Below, in pieces: positions 45,157 to 53,725 of a stretch of 64,000 nt of DNA. Where the stretch lies: positions 1 through 64,000 of the forward strand of contig JAAUOU010000006.1 in the NCBI GenBank assembly GCA_012034765.1. The letters are read 5' to 3'. The DNA comes from Pleurocapsaceae cyanobacterium CSU_1_1. GTDB taxonomy: Bacteria > Cyanobacteriota > Cyanobacteriia > Cyanobacteriales > Xenococcaceae. Under the pieces are notes generated by a model. It saw nothing but the letters and a program-made list of their open reading frames with translations, had not been told where the DNA came from and did not search any database. Each line of letters opens with the position of its first letter. Position 1 is the stretch's first letter. A program made the position numbers and the translations under genes.

Positions 45157-46650
45157 ATGCAATCTTTAACTAACCAGTCGATCCGAACGAACTTTACTGT
45201 TCAAACCGAGTGGGATTTAGGATTTACAGGCAGACTAGATCTGACTAATATGGGAGAACTTTTAGCAGATTGGACAATCGAATTTGAATCTCAGTTTGAA
45301 ATTACCCCAAAAGAGATTTGGGGAGCAGAAATTGTTGGTCGTTCAGGCAACATCTATACTCTCAAGCCAGTAGATTACAATCAAACTATTGATTCCCAAC
45401 AAAGCACTTCGATTATTTTCAATGCTAATAAAATTAACGGGAAAATTTTTGAACCCCAAGAAATTAGATTAGGTGATCTTGAGCCGAATAAGCTTGAAGT
45501 AATACCACCAGACGATTCCAGTAACGACAACCCAGTAGTTGAAGATATCCCAGCAGATATCCCAGCAGATATTCCAGCAAATCCCGAACTAACTACGAAA
45601 GCCACGAATGACCTCCCTGCTGATGTAAACTTTTCGCTAATCAGCGATTGGGGTAGTGGTTTTCAGGGTTCAATCTCGATTACCAATACGAGTAATAGCA
45701 ATATTGATAGCTGGAATCTAGAATTTGATTTCCCCAACCAAATTAATAATATTTGGGATGCAGCGATCGAGGAAAATCAGAATGGTAACTATGTAATTAC
45801 TCACAATGCTTGGAATCGAGAAATCGCAGCAGGGGAAACTATAACCTTCGGCTTTACGGGAGATGGTTCTGTTACCACCCAACCCCAAAACTATGAACTA
45901 GATGGCTTTACTTTTGATAGTCCGAGTATTCGTGAAAGTATTTATACTTATGAAAATCCCGATCTTCAGCCAGAATTAGAAGTTAACGAAAAATATCAGG
46001 GACGAGCTACATTTTTTGATGCGGCAAACCCCGCTGGTGGTTTAGGCAATTCTGGGTTCGATATTCCCACTCAAGATCAACTACACAAAGTAGTAGCCAT
46101 CAATAATATTCAGTGGAATGGTTCAGAAGCCAGTGGTGCTTTTATGGAAGTATCTGGGCCTAAACAAAGAGATGGCGCAGCACCAATTATCGTTCAGGTG
46201 ACAGATCAGTTGGCAGAAAGAGCAGACGGTATGGATATGAGTGCCGAAGCATTTGCCAAAGTAGCAGATCCCGCTGATGGGATAGTCAATATTAACTATC
46301 AGTTAGTTGGACCTGCTGATGATTATGTAACAGCTTATGGTCACAGAATTGGTGACGGTATTGTCGTCGAAACTATTGATGGTACTAGTCCCTATTATGC
46401 AGCCACTAGATTAAACAATCATCGTTATCCAATTGAAAGCGTTGAGGTAATTGAAGCTGACGGTGATTTAGTCGAACTTAAACGGGAGTCTGATAATCGC
46501 TTTGTCATGGAAGGAAACTATCCACTCAATGGTGTGCAGGATCTATTAGTCACCGATATTTTTGGTCAGCAGGTAACATTAGATGACATCGATATTACCA
46601 ATAGCTCTGTTCCTGATACAGTTACTGGAGAGCAGTTTGCGCTGATCTAG
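45157..46650 (+). CDS. Expansin-like protein with two CBM2-type modules
   Basis: A 497-residue modular protein. Residues about 8-105 and 155-255 are two carbohydrate-binding modules of the CBM2 type (FTVQTEWDLGFTGRLDLTN, LADWTIEFES; then FSLISDWGSGFQGSISITNTSN, IDSWNLEFDF). A Pro/Asp linker with PADI repeats lies between. Residues about 278-395 are an expansin double-psi barrel: YQGRATFFDA and the VTDQLAERADGMDMSAEAFAKVA stretch, with D360 at the place of the essential Asp of bacterial EXLX1. Residues about 396-497 are the C-terminal CBM63-like domain. Expansins loosen cellulose without hydrolysis. There is no signal peptide at the predicted start, so export must be by another route. Confidence 0.82.
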   Translation: MQSLTNQSIRTNFTVQTEWDLGFTGRLDLTNMGELLADWTIEFESQFEITPKEIWGAEIVGRSGNIYTLKPVDYNQTIDSQQSTSIIFNANKINGKIFEPQEIRLGDLEPNKLEVIPPDDSSNDNPVVEDIPADIPADIPANPELTTKATNDLPADVNFSLISDWGSGFQGSISITNTSNSNIDSWNLEFDFPNQINNIWDAAIEENQNGNYVITHNAWNREIAAGETITFGFTGDGSVTTQPQNYELDGFTFDSPSIRESIYTYENPDLQPELEVNEKYQGRATFFDAANPAGGLGNSGFDIPTQDQLHKVVAINNIQWNGSEASGAFMEVSGPKQRDGAAPIIVQVTDQLAERADGMDMSAEAFAKVADPADGIVNINYQLVGPADDYVTAYGHRIGDGIVVETIDGTSPYYAATRLNNHRYPIESVEVIEADGDLVELKRESDNRFVMEGNYPLNGVQDLLVTDIFGQQVTLDDIDITNSSVPDTVTGEQFALI

Positions 46651-46655
46651 GAAAG

Positions 46656-46696
46656 CAATGAGCAATGATCATTGAACAATGATCATTGAACAATGA
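46656..46696. repeat. Alternating heptamer repeat CAATGAT/CATTGAA
   Basis: Six heptamers follow the expansin stop: CAATGAG, then CAATGAT and CATTGAA alternating twice, then CAATGAT. The double unit is 14 bases and contains the palindrome TGATCA. It fills the space between two convergent genes. Confidence 0.85.
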
Positions 46697-47353
46697 TCAA
46701 CTAGTCTGGGCAGTTGCAGGATAGCAAACCCCTACACCACCTAAACCACAATATCCGTTAGGTACTTTACTAAGATACTGTTGATGATAATCTTCAGCGT
46801 AGTAGAATTCAGGCGCTTCAATGATTTCGGTAGTGATGGGATCATAACCAGCCTTGCTCAATTCTTGCTGGTAGGCTGCCAGTGATTCTTCTGCTAGTTT
46901 CTTTTGTTCTGGAGTATAGGTATAGATCCCAGAACGATATTGAGTCCCGCGATCATTACCCTGGCGCATTCCTTGAGTAGGATTGTGGCTTTCCCAGAAT
47001 GTTTTAAGTAGCTCTTCGTAGCTAACCTGCTTAGGGTCATATACCACTAACACAACTTCGTTATGTCCTGTCATACCTGAACAAACTTCTTGATAAGTAG
47101 GATTAGGAGTATGTCCTGCTGCATAACCAACTGCTGTAGTGTAAACTCCTTTTTGCTGCCAGAATTTTCTTTCTGCACCCCAGAAGCAACCCAAGCCGAA
47201 TACTGCTTGTTCAATATTTTCAGGAAAAGGAGGCACAAGCGGATTCCCATTAACGTGATGTTTAGCTGGTACGGGCATTTTTTGTGTACGCCCTGGTAAT
47301 GCTTCTTGAGCAGATGGAATGGAAGCTGGTTTGCCTAAGCCGAATAGTCCCAT
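46697..47353 (-). CDS. msrA: Peptide-methionine (S)-S-oxide reductase MsrA
   Basis: MsrA repairs S-methionine sulfoxide in proteins with thioredoxin as donor. The active-site motif [13 protein letters not shown] has the catalytic Cys; [32 protein letters not shown] and [18 protein letters not shown] follow as in the family. The resolving Cys are near the C-terminus ([13 protein letters not shown]). The 218 residues include an N-terminal extension of about 50 residues seen in many cyanobacterial MsrA. It has no signal peptide. Confidence 0.95.
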   Translation of the reverse strand: MGLFGLGKPASIPSAQEALPGRTQKMPVPAKHHVNGNPLVPPFPENIEQAVFGLGCFWGAERKFWQQKGVYTTAVGYAAGHTPNPTYQEVCSGMTGHNEVVLVVYDPKQVSYEELLKTFWESHNPTQGMRQGNDRGTQYRSGIYTYTPEQKKLAEESLAAYQQELSKAGYDPITTEIIEAPEFYYAEDYHQQYLSKVPNGYCGLGGVGVCYPATAQTS

Positions 47354-47442
47354 AAGAATTAATATCTGATTTTTTTTGTTAATTTTTTTTTACGATATCT
47401 ATATTGTAAGAGAATCGTTAAAATTTAGAATTCGGCTAACCC

Positions 47443-47467
47443 TACATTTAATTGATGATTAAATGTA
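47443..47467. promoter_or_regulatory. Dyad in the divergent msrA/response-regulator promoter region
   Basis: TACATTTAAT, a five-base spacer, then ATTAAATGTA: a perfect ten-base inverted repeat midway between two divergent starts. It is AT-rich and not followed by a T run, so it is more like an operator than a terminator. Binding by the neighbouring OmpR-type regulator is a guess only. Confidence 0.35.
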
Positions 47468-47634
47468 AACATAGGCTTTGTTTTAGACTTAAGATGAAGA
47501 ACATTATTGAAGCTTGATTGTTATTCCTTATTTACTTACGATACTATAGCCAGGGAACGCAACTATCAGCCAAGCTAGGTTAATCGCTAAAGTGTTATTG
47601 AGTTATTTTAGTCAAGTTTAATTAGGAAAAGTTT

Positions 47635-48327
47635 ATGAAAATTTTAGTAGTAGAAGACGATGAGCGGATTAGTGATGCGATCGTCGAGTATTTAAGTGAC
47701 CTCCACTATGCGGTAGAGGCGGTATACGATGGTCAAAGTGCCTGGGATTTACTAGACGTATTCACCTACGATTTGGTGTTGCTTGACGTTATGCTACCAG
47801 AAATGGATGGAATTACCCTTTGCAACAAACTACGAAGCAGAGGTTTTAATATTCCGATCCTAATGTTGACTGCTAAAGATACTTTGGAAAACAAGATTGA
47901 AGGGTTAGATGCAGGAGCCGATGACTATTTGGTCAAGCCTTTTGAACTAGATGAGCTGTCAGCACGAATTCGCGCCTTACTGCGTCGTGGAACAGGCAGT
48001 CTACCACCTGTATTAACTTGGGAAAACCTGCGTTTAGATCCTAGTAGCTGCGAAGTATTTTATCAAGAAGAACTATTGCCTCTTAGTCCTAAAGAATACA
48101 AGCTGCTGGAATTTTTCTTGCGTAATGGTCGTCGTGTATTTAGTCGCGCTCAAATTCTGGAACATCTTTGGTCTTTTGAACAGGTACCTGAAGAAGCCAC
48201 GGTTAAAGCTCATATCAGAGGTTTAAGACAAAAATTAGAAGCTGCTGGAGCGCCTCACGATCTGATTGAAACGGTTTATGGTTTAGGATATCGTCTCAAA
48301 GAAGAACCCCAACAGGTCAAAAACTAG
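47635..48327 (+). CDS. OmpR/PhoB-family response regulator
   Basis: A 230-residue transcription factor. The receiver domain starts MKILVVEDDERISDAIVEYL, with acidic pocket ED and phospho-acceptor Asp in LVLLDVMLPEMDG (about residue 51), Thr in MLTAKD and Lys in LVKPFELDEL. The winged-helix DNA-binding domain runs from about 128 to the end (LSPKEYKLLEFFLRNG, THE VKAHIRGLRQKLE block, YGLGYRL). Its kinase gene starts 13 bases after its stop. The pair resembles cyanobacterial metal-sensing or RppA/ManR-type systems, but the signal cannot be read here. Confidence 0.92.
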   Translation: MKILVVEDDERISDAIVEYLSDLHYAVEAVYDGQSAWDLLDVFTYDLVLLDVMLPEMDGITLCNKLRSRGFNIPILMLTAKDTLENKIEGLDAGADDYLVKPFELDELSARIRALLRRGTGSLPPVLTWENLRLDPSSCEVFYQEELLPLSPKEYKLLEFFLRNGRRVFSRAQILEHLWSFEQVPEEATVKAHIRGLRQKLEAAGAPHDLIETVYGLGYRLKEEPQQVKN

Positions 48328-48339
48328 ACTGAAATCATT

Positions 48340-49671
48340 ATGCATCAAAGCTTGCGATCGCGTTTACTGCTGTACTATCTCATAGTTATGGCAGCTATCT
48401 TAGGTATTTTTGGCTCAGGGGTTTACGTTGTTTTTCGGCGTAGTTTGTACAATCAGCTAGATAAGAAGTTATTGACTCTGGCGCAATCGGCTACCCCTTC
48501 TTTTGCCCCAGTACGCGATCTCGGTAGTAAGTATCTAAATGAGGTAGAGGAAGTTCCTTGGCGTGACATTTTTAATCGAGATCAACAAAGTTTAGAATGG
48601 TTTGATGCCAAAGGTAAATTACTAGGTCGCAAGGGAATAATTGAGATAAATGCGCCACCAGAGTTAGGAACTTCTTTTATTCAAAATCTAGATACGGGAG
48701 AAGTGTTTCGGACTTTAACTATATCGATGTTTGTGGGTAAAAATGGTGAGACTGGAGCTGCTACTTCAGTTGGTATGATTAGAGCTACCCAGTCTAACGA
48801 AGAAATAGAAACAGCCGAATCAGAACTTTTTTGGATTCTGGTAATTGGCGGGATGTTGACTTTGATTTTAAGTGGCTTGGGTGGATTTTGGCTCACACAA
48901 AAAGCAATTGAGCCAATTGAAGCTAGTTTTTTACAGCTTAAACAGTTTACTGCTGACGCATCTCACGAGTTGAGAAGTCCGTTGACGGCGATCAAAGCTT
49001 CGATTGATATCATGCGTACCCATCCTGAAAGGGTTCATCCCAAAGATGTCAAAAAGTTAGAGGCGATCGCTGGTGCTACCCTGCAAATGAACGAAATGCT
49101 GGGAGATTTGCTGTTTCTAGCTCGCGCTGATGCGGATGCTGATTTGTCTACTAATGAACGGAAACTTACTCCTGTATTGCTTAATCAAATTCTCCAAAAT
49201 TGCTTTGTTTTGTTAGAACCCCTGGCAAATGAAAAGAAAATTGTCTTTCAGTCTAAATTTCGAGAAAAACTAACAGTATTAGGAGACATGCCCCAGCTTT
49301 CTCGTTTATTCTCTAATTTATTAGAAAATGCTCTCCAGTATACCCCCGATGAAGGTCGGGTGAGCTTAGACTTATATCGACAAAATCGCTTTGCAATAAT
49401 TAGCGTGAGGGATACAGGTATTGGTATTGCTTCAGATCAAATCAATAAAGTATTTGATCGCTTTTGGCGGGCGAATAAAGCGCGTAATCGCCGAGAAGGA
49501 GGTACAGGATTAGGCTTGGCTATTTCAGCCGCGATCGCTAAACGCCATAGTGGGAAGATTTCGGTAACTAGTGAACCTAACATCGGTACTTGCTTTTTGG
49601 TCCGCATCCCTTTAGTCGAACAGCGCAAATCTTCTGTAGTTAAAGTGGAAAAATATGAGCCAAGCAAGTGA
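48340..49671 (+). CDS. Sensor histidine kinase paired with the upstream response regulator
   Basis: A 443-residue membrane kinase. Helix 1 (about 8-30) and helix 2 (about 162-186) enclose a periplasmic sensor region of about 130 residues. The H box is FTADASHELRSPLTAIKAS; the N box FSNLLENALQYTPDEGRV; G1 VRDTGIGIASDQ; F FDRFWRANKARNRREGG; G2 TGLGLAISAAIAKRHSG. All kinase elements are intact. It lies 13 bases downstream of the regulator gene, so the two are cotranscribed and surely partners. Ligand unknown. Confidence 0.93.
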   Translation: MHQSLRSRLLLYYLIVMAAILGIFGSGVYVVFRRSLYNQLDKKLLTLAQSATPSFAPVRDLGSKYLNEVEEVPWRDIFNRDQQSLEWFDAKGKLLGRKGIIEINAPPELGTSFIQNLDTGEVFRTLTISMFVGKNGETGAATSVGMIRATQSNEEIETAESELFWILVIGGMLTLILSGLGGFWLTQKAIEPIEASFLQLKQFTADASHELRSPLTAIKASIDIMRTHPERVHPKDVKKLEAIAGATLQMNEMLGDLLFLARADADADLSTNERKLTPVLLNQILQNCFVLLEPLANEKKIVFQSKFREKLTVLGDMPQLSRLFSNLLENALQYTPDEGRVSLDLYRQNRFAIISVRDTGIGIASDQINKVFDRFWRANKARNRREGGTGLGLAISAAIAKRHSGKISVTSEPNIGTCFLVRIPLVEQRKSSVVKVEKYEPSK

Positions 49672-49701
49672 CATTAAAAGTAATGAGTAATGAGCAATGA
49701 T

Positions 49702-49755
49702 TACCTACTACCTACTACCTACTACCTACTACCTACTACCTACTACTTACTACTT
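49702..49755. repeat. Heptamer tandem repeat (TACCTAC)6+
   Basis: Six perfect TACCTAC copies followed by decayed ones (TACTTAC, TACTTAA). It fills the gap between the kinase and the convergent galE. A related pair is at 63037-63053 on the other strand (TAGGTAG). Confidence 0.95.
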
Positions 49756-49766
49756 AAGCAATCAAG

Positions 49767-50762
49767 TTAATAAACTGGATTAAGCTGCGTCAACTTTTTC
49801 TGTTCCCAAGCCAGTGCTGAACGCACAATTTCATCGAGGGAATTGTGTTGAGGATTCCAGCCGATTACCTCGCGGATTTTCTCACCTGAAGCAATGACGC
49901 AGGCAGGATCTCCCTCTCGGCGAGAAGTCTCTACCACAGGAAAATCTACTCCCGAAATTTCTTTAATTTTTGAGAATACCTCTTTAACGCTGTAGCCAGT
50001 GCCATAGCCACAGTTGAGAATTTGACTTTTGGACTCTCGTTCTAAATACCTCAAAGCATCTACATGAGCAGTTGCTAAGTCTTCGACATGAATATAGTCT
50101 CTAATGCCTGTCCCATCTTTAGTTGGATAGTCAGTGCCATAAATACTAGCAGAGGCACGAATACCCAAAGCAGCATCACATCCCACTTTGATTAAATGAG
50201 CAGCTTTTTGACCCATTTGACCGATTTTGCTGGAACTGTCGGCTCCTGCCACGTTAAAGTAGCGCAAAATGACATATTTAAGCTCGGAAGCTTGAGCATA
50301 GTCGCGGATGATGCTTTCGCTCATCAATTTAGACTTACCGTAAGGATTAATTGGCAAAGTTGGAGACAATTCTTCCACAGGAGAGTCTTGAACCTCGCCA
50401 TATACTGCTGCGGTACTAGAAAAGACAAATTGATTAACATTAAACTTTTTACAACACTGTAAGATGTTAATCACGTTGCTGGTGTTGTTGGAGTAGTAAT
50501 CGAGGGGTTGCTCTAAAGATTCGGGAACAGAAATGCTGGCAGCAAAATGTATTACTGCATCAAAACTATACTGCTCGAACACCTTTGATAAACGTTGTTT
50601 GTCATTAAGATCTCCTTCATATAACTTGCCATACAGAATTGCTGCTGACGAGCCTGTGGACAAGTTGTCATAGACAACAATCTCGTAGCCAGCTTCTCCT
50701 AATTTTTTGACCGTATGAGAACCGATATAGCCTGCACCGCCCGTCACTAAAATTTTAGTCAT
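49767..50762 (-). CDS. galE: UDP-glucose 4-epimerase
   Basis: An NAD-dependent short-chain dehydrogenase-type epimerase that interconverts UDP-glucose and UDP-galactose, supplying sugar donors for surface polysaccharides and galactolipids. The 331 residues show MTKILVTGGAGYIGSHTVKKL, the catalytic Ser/Thr in FSSTAAVYG and the YxxxK motif YGKSKLMSE, followed by LRYFNVAGADSSSKIGQ and YGTDYPTKDGTGIRDYIHVEDLA, all typical of GalE. It is a single-gene unit. Confidence 0.93.
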   Translation of the reverse strand: MTKILVTGGAGYIGSHTVKKLGEAGYEIVVYDNLSTGSSAAILYGKLYEGDLNDKQRLSKVFEQYSFDAVIHFAASISVPESLEQPLDYYSNNTSNVINILQCCKKFNVNQFVFSSTAAVYGEVQDSPVEELSPTLPINPYGKSKLMSESIIRDYAQASELKYVILRYFNVAGADSSSKIGQMGQKAAHLIKVGCDAALGIRASASIYGTDYPTKDGTGIRDYIHVEDLATAHVDALRYLERESKSQILNCGYGTGYSVKEVFSKIKEISGVDFPVVETSRREGDPACVIASGEKIREVIGWNPQHNSLDEIVRSALAWEQKKLTQLNPVY

Positions 50763-51214
50763 AGTAATTTATACTTAGTTTTTCTTAATCCACCATTTAT
50801 TATAAGAAAAGATTTAATTTTGAACTTTAAAGTTTACCAAAAAGCATTTAACAATAAGATAAAGCAGAATTTATTGCTGAGAGTATTATGCAATAATGCA
50901 CAAAATTCAAGAAAACCGATTTTAGAATACGGCGATCGCTTAACAAACAAATTTTATCTAGTTTATTTGTTAACAGTGTATTACCCAAATATTTTAGGCT
51001 AGTTTACTGGAACTAGTATTAAGAATAGATTGCAATTGGAGTACTCAAAGCGTTAATTTGATTAAAAGTAAGGATCATGTTGTTGATTTTATTGCTGTGT
51101 TAATTATTAGTAATATGAAATCCAAAAAAAATGATCCAGATAAACTCTCCCCTAGTCCCCTAGTCCCCCATTTATGACTATTTGTAGCAAGCATTTAAGT
51201 ATTTTATATAAGTT
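50763..51214. other. Intergenic region between galE and the helicase gene
   Basis: A 452-base AT-rich spacer between divergent genes. It contains a short direct repeat of CCCCTAGT near 51149-51170 and one GGCGATCGC site. A 60-codon open frame inside it has no family resemblance. No RNA gene was recognised. Confidence 0.4.
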
Positions 51215-52714
51215 ATGCCTCGATCGCCTAAGCTAAAATTTGATCGCGGAACATTATTGTTACATCCACCACCACAGGGGAGAGCCTGGTTAGATTATGC
51301 TACCTGGGACGATCGCGTAGAGAAATTCCGCATTCCTGCTATTTACTATCGTTCTCTAGTAGAAGCTCTTCAGGCGGATGACAAAAAGATTATTGATGAA
51401 GCCAGAGAATTTTATAGCTTAGAACTGAAGTCAGTATCTCAATTTGAACCATACCCACATCAAGCAGAGGCATTACAAGCTTGGAAGCAGTCGGGTAGAA
51501 AGGGAGTGGTAGTACTACCTACCGCAGCAGGCAAAACCTATTTAGCACAGTTAGCAATCCAGGCAACTCCCCGCACCACCCTAATCGTCGTGCCGACCTT
51601 GGACTTAATGCATCAGTGGTATGCTCAAATAGAATCTGCTTTTCCTAATATAGAGGTTGGTTTACTCGGAGGTGGTTCACGCGATCGCACGCCGATTTTA
51701 ATTGCTACCTATAACAGTGCAGCAATTCACGCTGAGACTTTAGGTAATCGTTATGCACTCCAGATTTTTGATGAGTGTCATCATTTACCCACCGACTTTT
51801 TCAAAGTCATTGCCGAATATGCGATCGCTCCCTACCGTTTAGGATTAACTGCTACCCCCGAACGTAGCGACGGTACTCACCGAGATTTAGATACTCTGAT
51901 TGGGAAAATTATCTATCGTAAAACTCCCGAAGAACTGTCTGGAGGTGCATTGGCAGATCATAAAATCGTGCAGATGCGGGTTAAATTATCTGAGCAAGAA
52001 CAGCTTAAATATGAACAGGCGATCGCTGTTCGGCGTAAATTTTTACGGGAGTCAAATATCTCTTTAGGTAGTCTCGAAGGCTGGCAACTATTTGTCCAAG
52101 CTAGTGCGCGATCGCCTCAAGGAAGAAAAGCAATGTTAGCCCATCGTGAAGCTAAAGAAATTGCTTTAGGCACAGATGCTAAACTCCGCATCTTGATTGA
52201 TTTACTCAAAAAACATCAAACAGAACGGATCTTAATCTTTACCAACGACAACGCCACCGTATATCGTATTTCCCAGCAGTTTTTAATTCCCGCCATTACT
52301 TATCAAACTGTTGTTAAAGAACGTCATGATATTTTGACTAGATTCAAAGCGGGAGAATATAAAACCCTAGTGGCTTCCCATGTACTGAATGAGGGGGTTG
52401 ATGTTCCTGATGCGCGCATTGCCATCATTCTTTCAGGTACTGGTTCTACTAGGGAATATATTCAACGATTGGGTAGAGTCCTTAGGAAGGGCAATACATT
52501 TAATAAACAGGCAATTCTCTATGAGGTTGTGACGGAAAACACCAGTGAAGAGAGAACTTCTGAACGTCGCCGAGGTGAACAAAATGAGCAAAATGAACAA
52601 CAATATCAGCAGCCAGAATATCGGCAGTTAAAATTAATTCCTAATAAACCTAAACCAATCAAAAGAGAATTTAAAGCAGCAGAAAAATCTAAACAATGGA
52701 ATCAAGAAGAATAA
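51215..52714 (+). CDS. XPB/Rad25-like superfamily 2 DNA helicase
   Basis: A 499-residue helicase of the SF2 XPB/RadD-like group. It has an N-terminal damage-recognition-like region (FDRGTLLLHPPPQGRAWLDYATWDDRV), the Q-like YPHQAEALQAW, Walker A LPTAAGKTYLAQLA, the DECH box IFDECHHLP, motif III LGLTATPERSDG, and the C-terminal motifs LVASHVLNEGVDVPDARIAIIL and REYIQRLGRVLRKG. In archaea and many bacteria it pairs with the nuclease Bax1 (DUF790); no such gene follows here. The C-terminal tail is low-complexity, rich in Glu, Gln and Asn. Confidence 0.9.
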   Translation: MPRSPKLKFDRGTLLLHPPPQGRAWLDYATWDDRVEKFRIPAIYYRSLVEALQADDKKIIDEAREFYSLELKSVSQFEPYPHQAEALQAWKQSGRKGVVVLPTAAGKTYLAQLAIQATPRTTLIVVPTLDLMHQWYAQIESAFPNIEVGLLGGGSRDRTPILIATYNSAAIHAETLGNRYALQIFDECHHLPTDFFKVIAEYAIAPYRLGLTATPERSDGTHRDLDTLIGKIIYRKTPEELSGGALADHKIVQMRVKLSEQEQLKYEQAIAVRRKFLRESNISLGSLEGWQLFVQASARSPQGRKAMLAHREAKEIALGTDAKLRILIDLLKKHQTERILIFTNDNATVYRISQQFLIPAITYQTVVKERHDILTRFKAGEYKTLVASHVLNEGVDVPDARIAIILSGTGSTREYIQRLGRVLRKGNTFNKQAILYEVVTENTSEERTSERRRGEQNEQNEQQYQQPEYRQLKLIPNKPKPIKREFKAAEKSKQWNQEE

Positions 52715-52733
52715 GAAGACGCTATAAAAACTT

Positions 52734-52757
52734 GCTCACTGCTCACTGCTTACTGCT
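52734..52757. repeat. Heptamer tandem repeat (GCTCACT)3
   Basis: GCTCACT twice, GCTTACT, then a decayed copy, placed between two convergent genes 20 bases after the helicase stop. Confidence 0.8.
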
Positions 52758-53387
52758 CTAAGCCTCTTGAAATTTAAACTTAATAAACACCAAAATACTG
52801 CTCACCAAAAAGCCGATAATAAAACCAAATAAGTGAGCATGAAAACTAACCTGCGGAATTAAATTATCAAAAACAAATTGCACAATAACGATCAAAATAA
52901 TCTGCTGTAACCGACGTTTGGCAGTAACTGAATATCTGTTTCTTAGCCATAATTGTAAATAAATAGCTAATATTGCCCCAATTAAACCCATAATTGCTGC
53001 CGAAGCACCAATTAAAAAAACATTACTTAATCCTAATCTAAAAGCTAATAGCGTAAAGGTTAACATTGAACCGATGCCACTAACTAAATAAATGATTAGA
53101 TAAGACTTTACTCCTAAACTCAACTCAATTAAGCGTCCTACAAAAAACAGCGATAACATATTTGTGGCTAAATGAACTAAGCCATAGTGCAAAAAATTTG
53201 CCCCGATCAAGCGCCACCATTCCCCAGCTAAAACTTTTTCAGGAATTAAAGCCCCTAAACGTTCCAGCGCCCAAGAATCTTGACTACCCCCTAACTTAAT
53301 TTCTAATCCGTAGATCAATAAATTTAAACCAATTAGTATATAGGTCGTATAGGCTATCTTGTTACGGCTAGTTTTCATGCAAAACAT
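52758..53387 (-). CDS. Rhomboid intramembrane serine protease
   Basis: A 209-residue six-helix rhomboid. The oxyanion region HLATNMLSLFFVG (N76), the catalytic Ser129 in LIGASAAIMG and His185 in SFHAHLFGFIIG are present, so it should be active. The WWRLIGANFLHYGLVH loop is typical. It cuts membrane helices of unknown substrates. Start at MFC (53387) or three codons later at MKTSR. The gene stands alone. Confidence 0.92.
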   Translation of the reverse strand: MFCMKTSRNKIAYTTYILIGLNLLIYGLEIKLGGSQDSWALERLGALIPEKVLAGEWWRLIGANFLHYGLVHLATNMLSLFFVGRLIELSLGVKSYLIIYLVSGIGSMLTFTLLAFRLGLSNVFLIGASAAIMGLIGAILAIYLQLWLRNRYSVTAKRRLQQIILIVIVQFVFDNLIPQVSFHAHLFGFIIGFLVSSILVFIKFKFQEA

Positions 53388-53725
53388 TTAGATTTGATAG
53401 ATTTGATCTATTCAATCGCTTTAGTAATCTGAATTTAAACTGAAAATTAAAATAATTACGATCAGTTTTTATTTTGTTAGTCAAAAAATTAATACCAGTT
53501 AATTTAAGCGATCGCGATGAAAAATAGAAACTATATTTCAGCTAAAATCGTGGAGTTATCATAGCGTTTTGTTTTACTTTAACAAGATAAATACAATACT
53601 TGTAGCTCAAGTAAGTAAAATTACTTGATTTTTTTAAAGACCAGACTTGTAATTTTATTGATCTCATTAAATTTAGTCAAAGTCGTTAATATAAGTAAAC
53701 TAACTTTGTTCTGCCAAACTGTACC
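53388..53725. other. Intergenic region upstream of the DUF697 GTPase
   Basis: A 338-base AT-rich spacer between divergent genes with one GCGATCGC site. No gene, hairpin array or RNA seen. Confidence 0.4.

Noticed and set aside
50820-51002. A 60-codon frame in the galE/helicase gap
   Set aside because: No ribosome site, no family resemblance, AT-driven composition.
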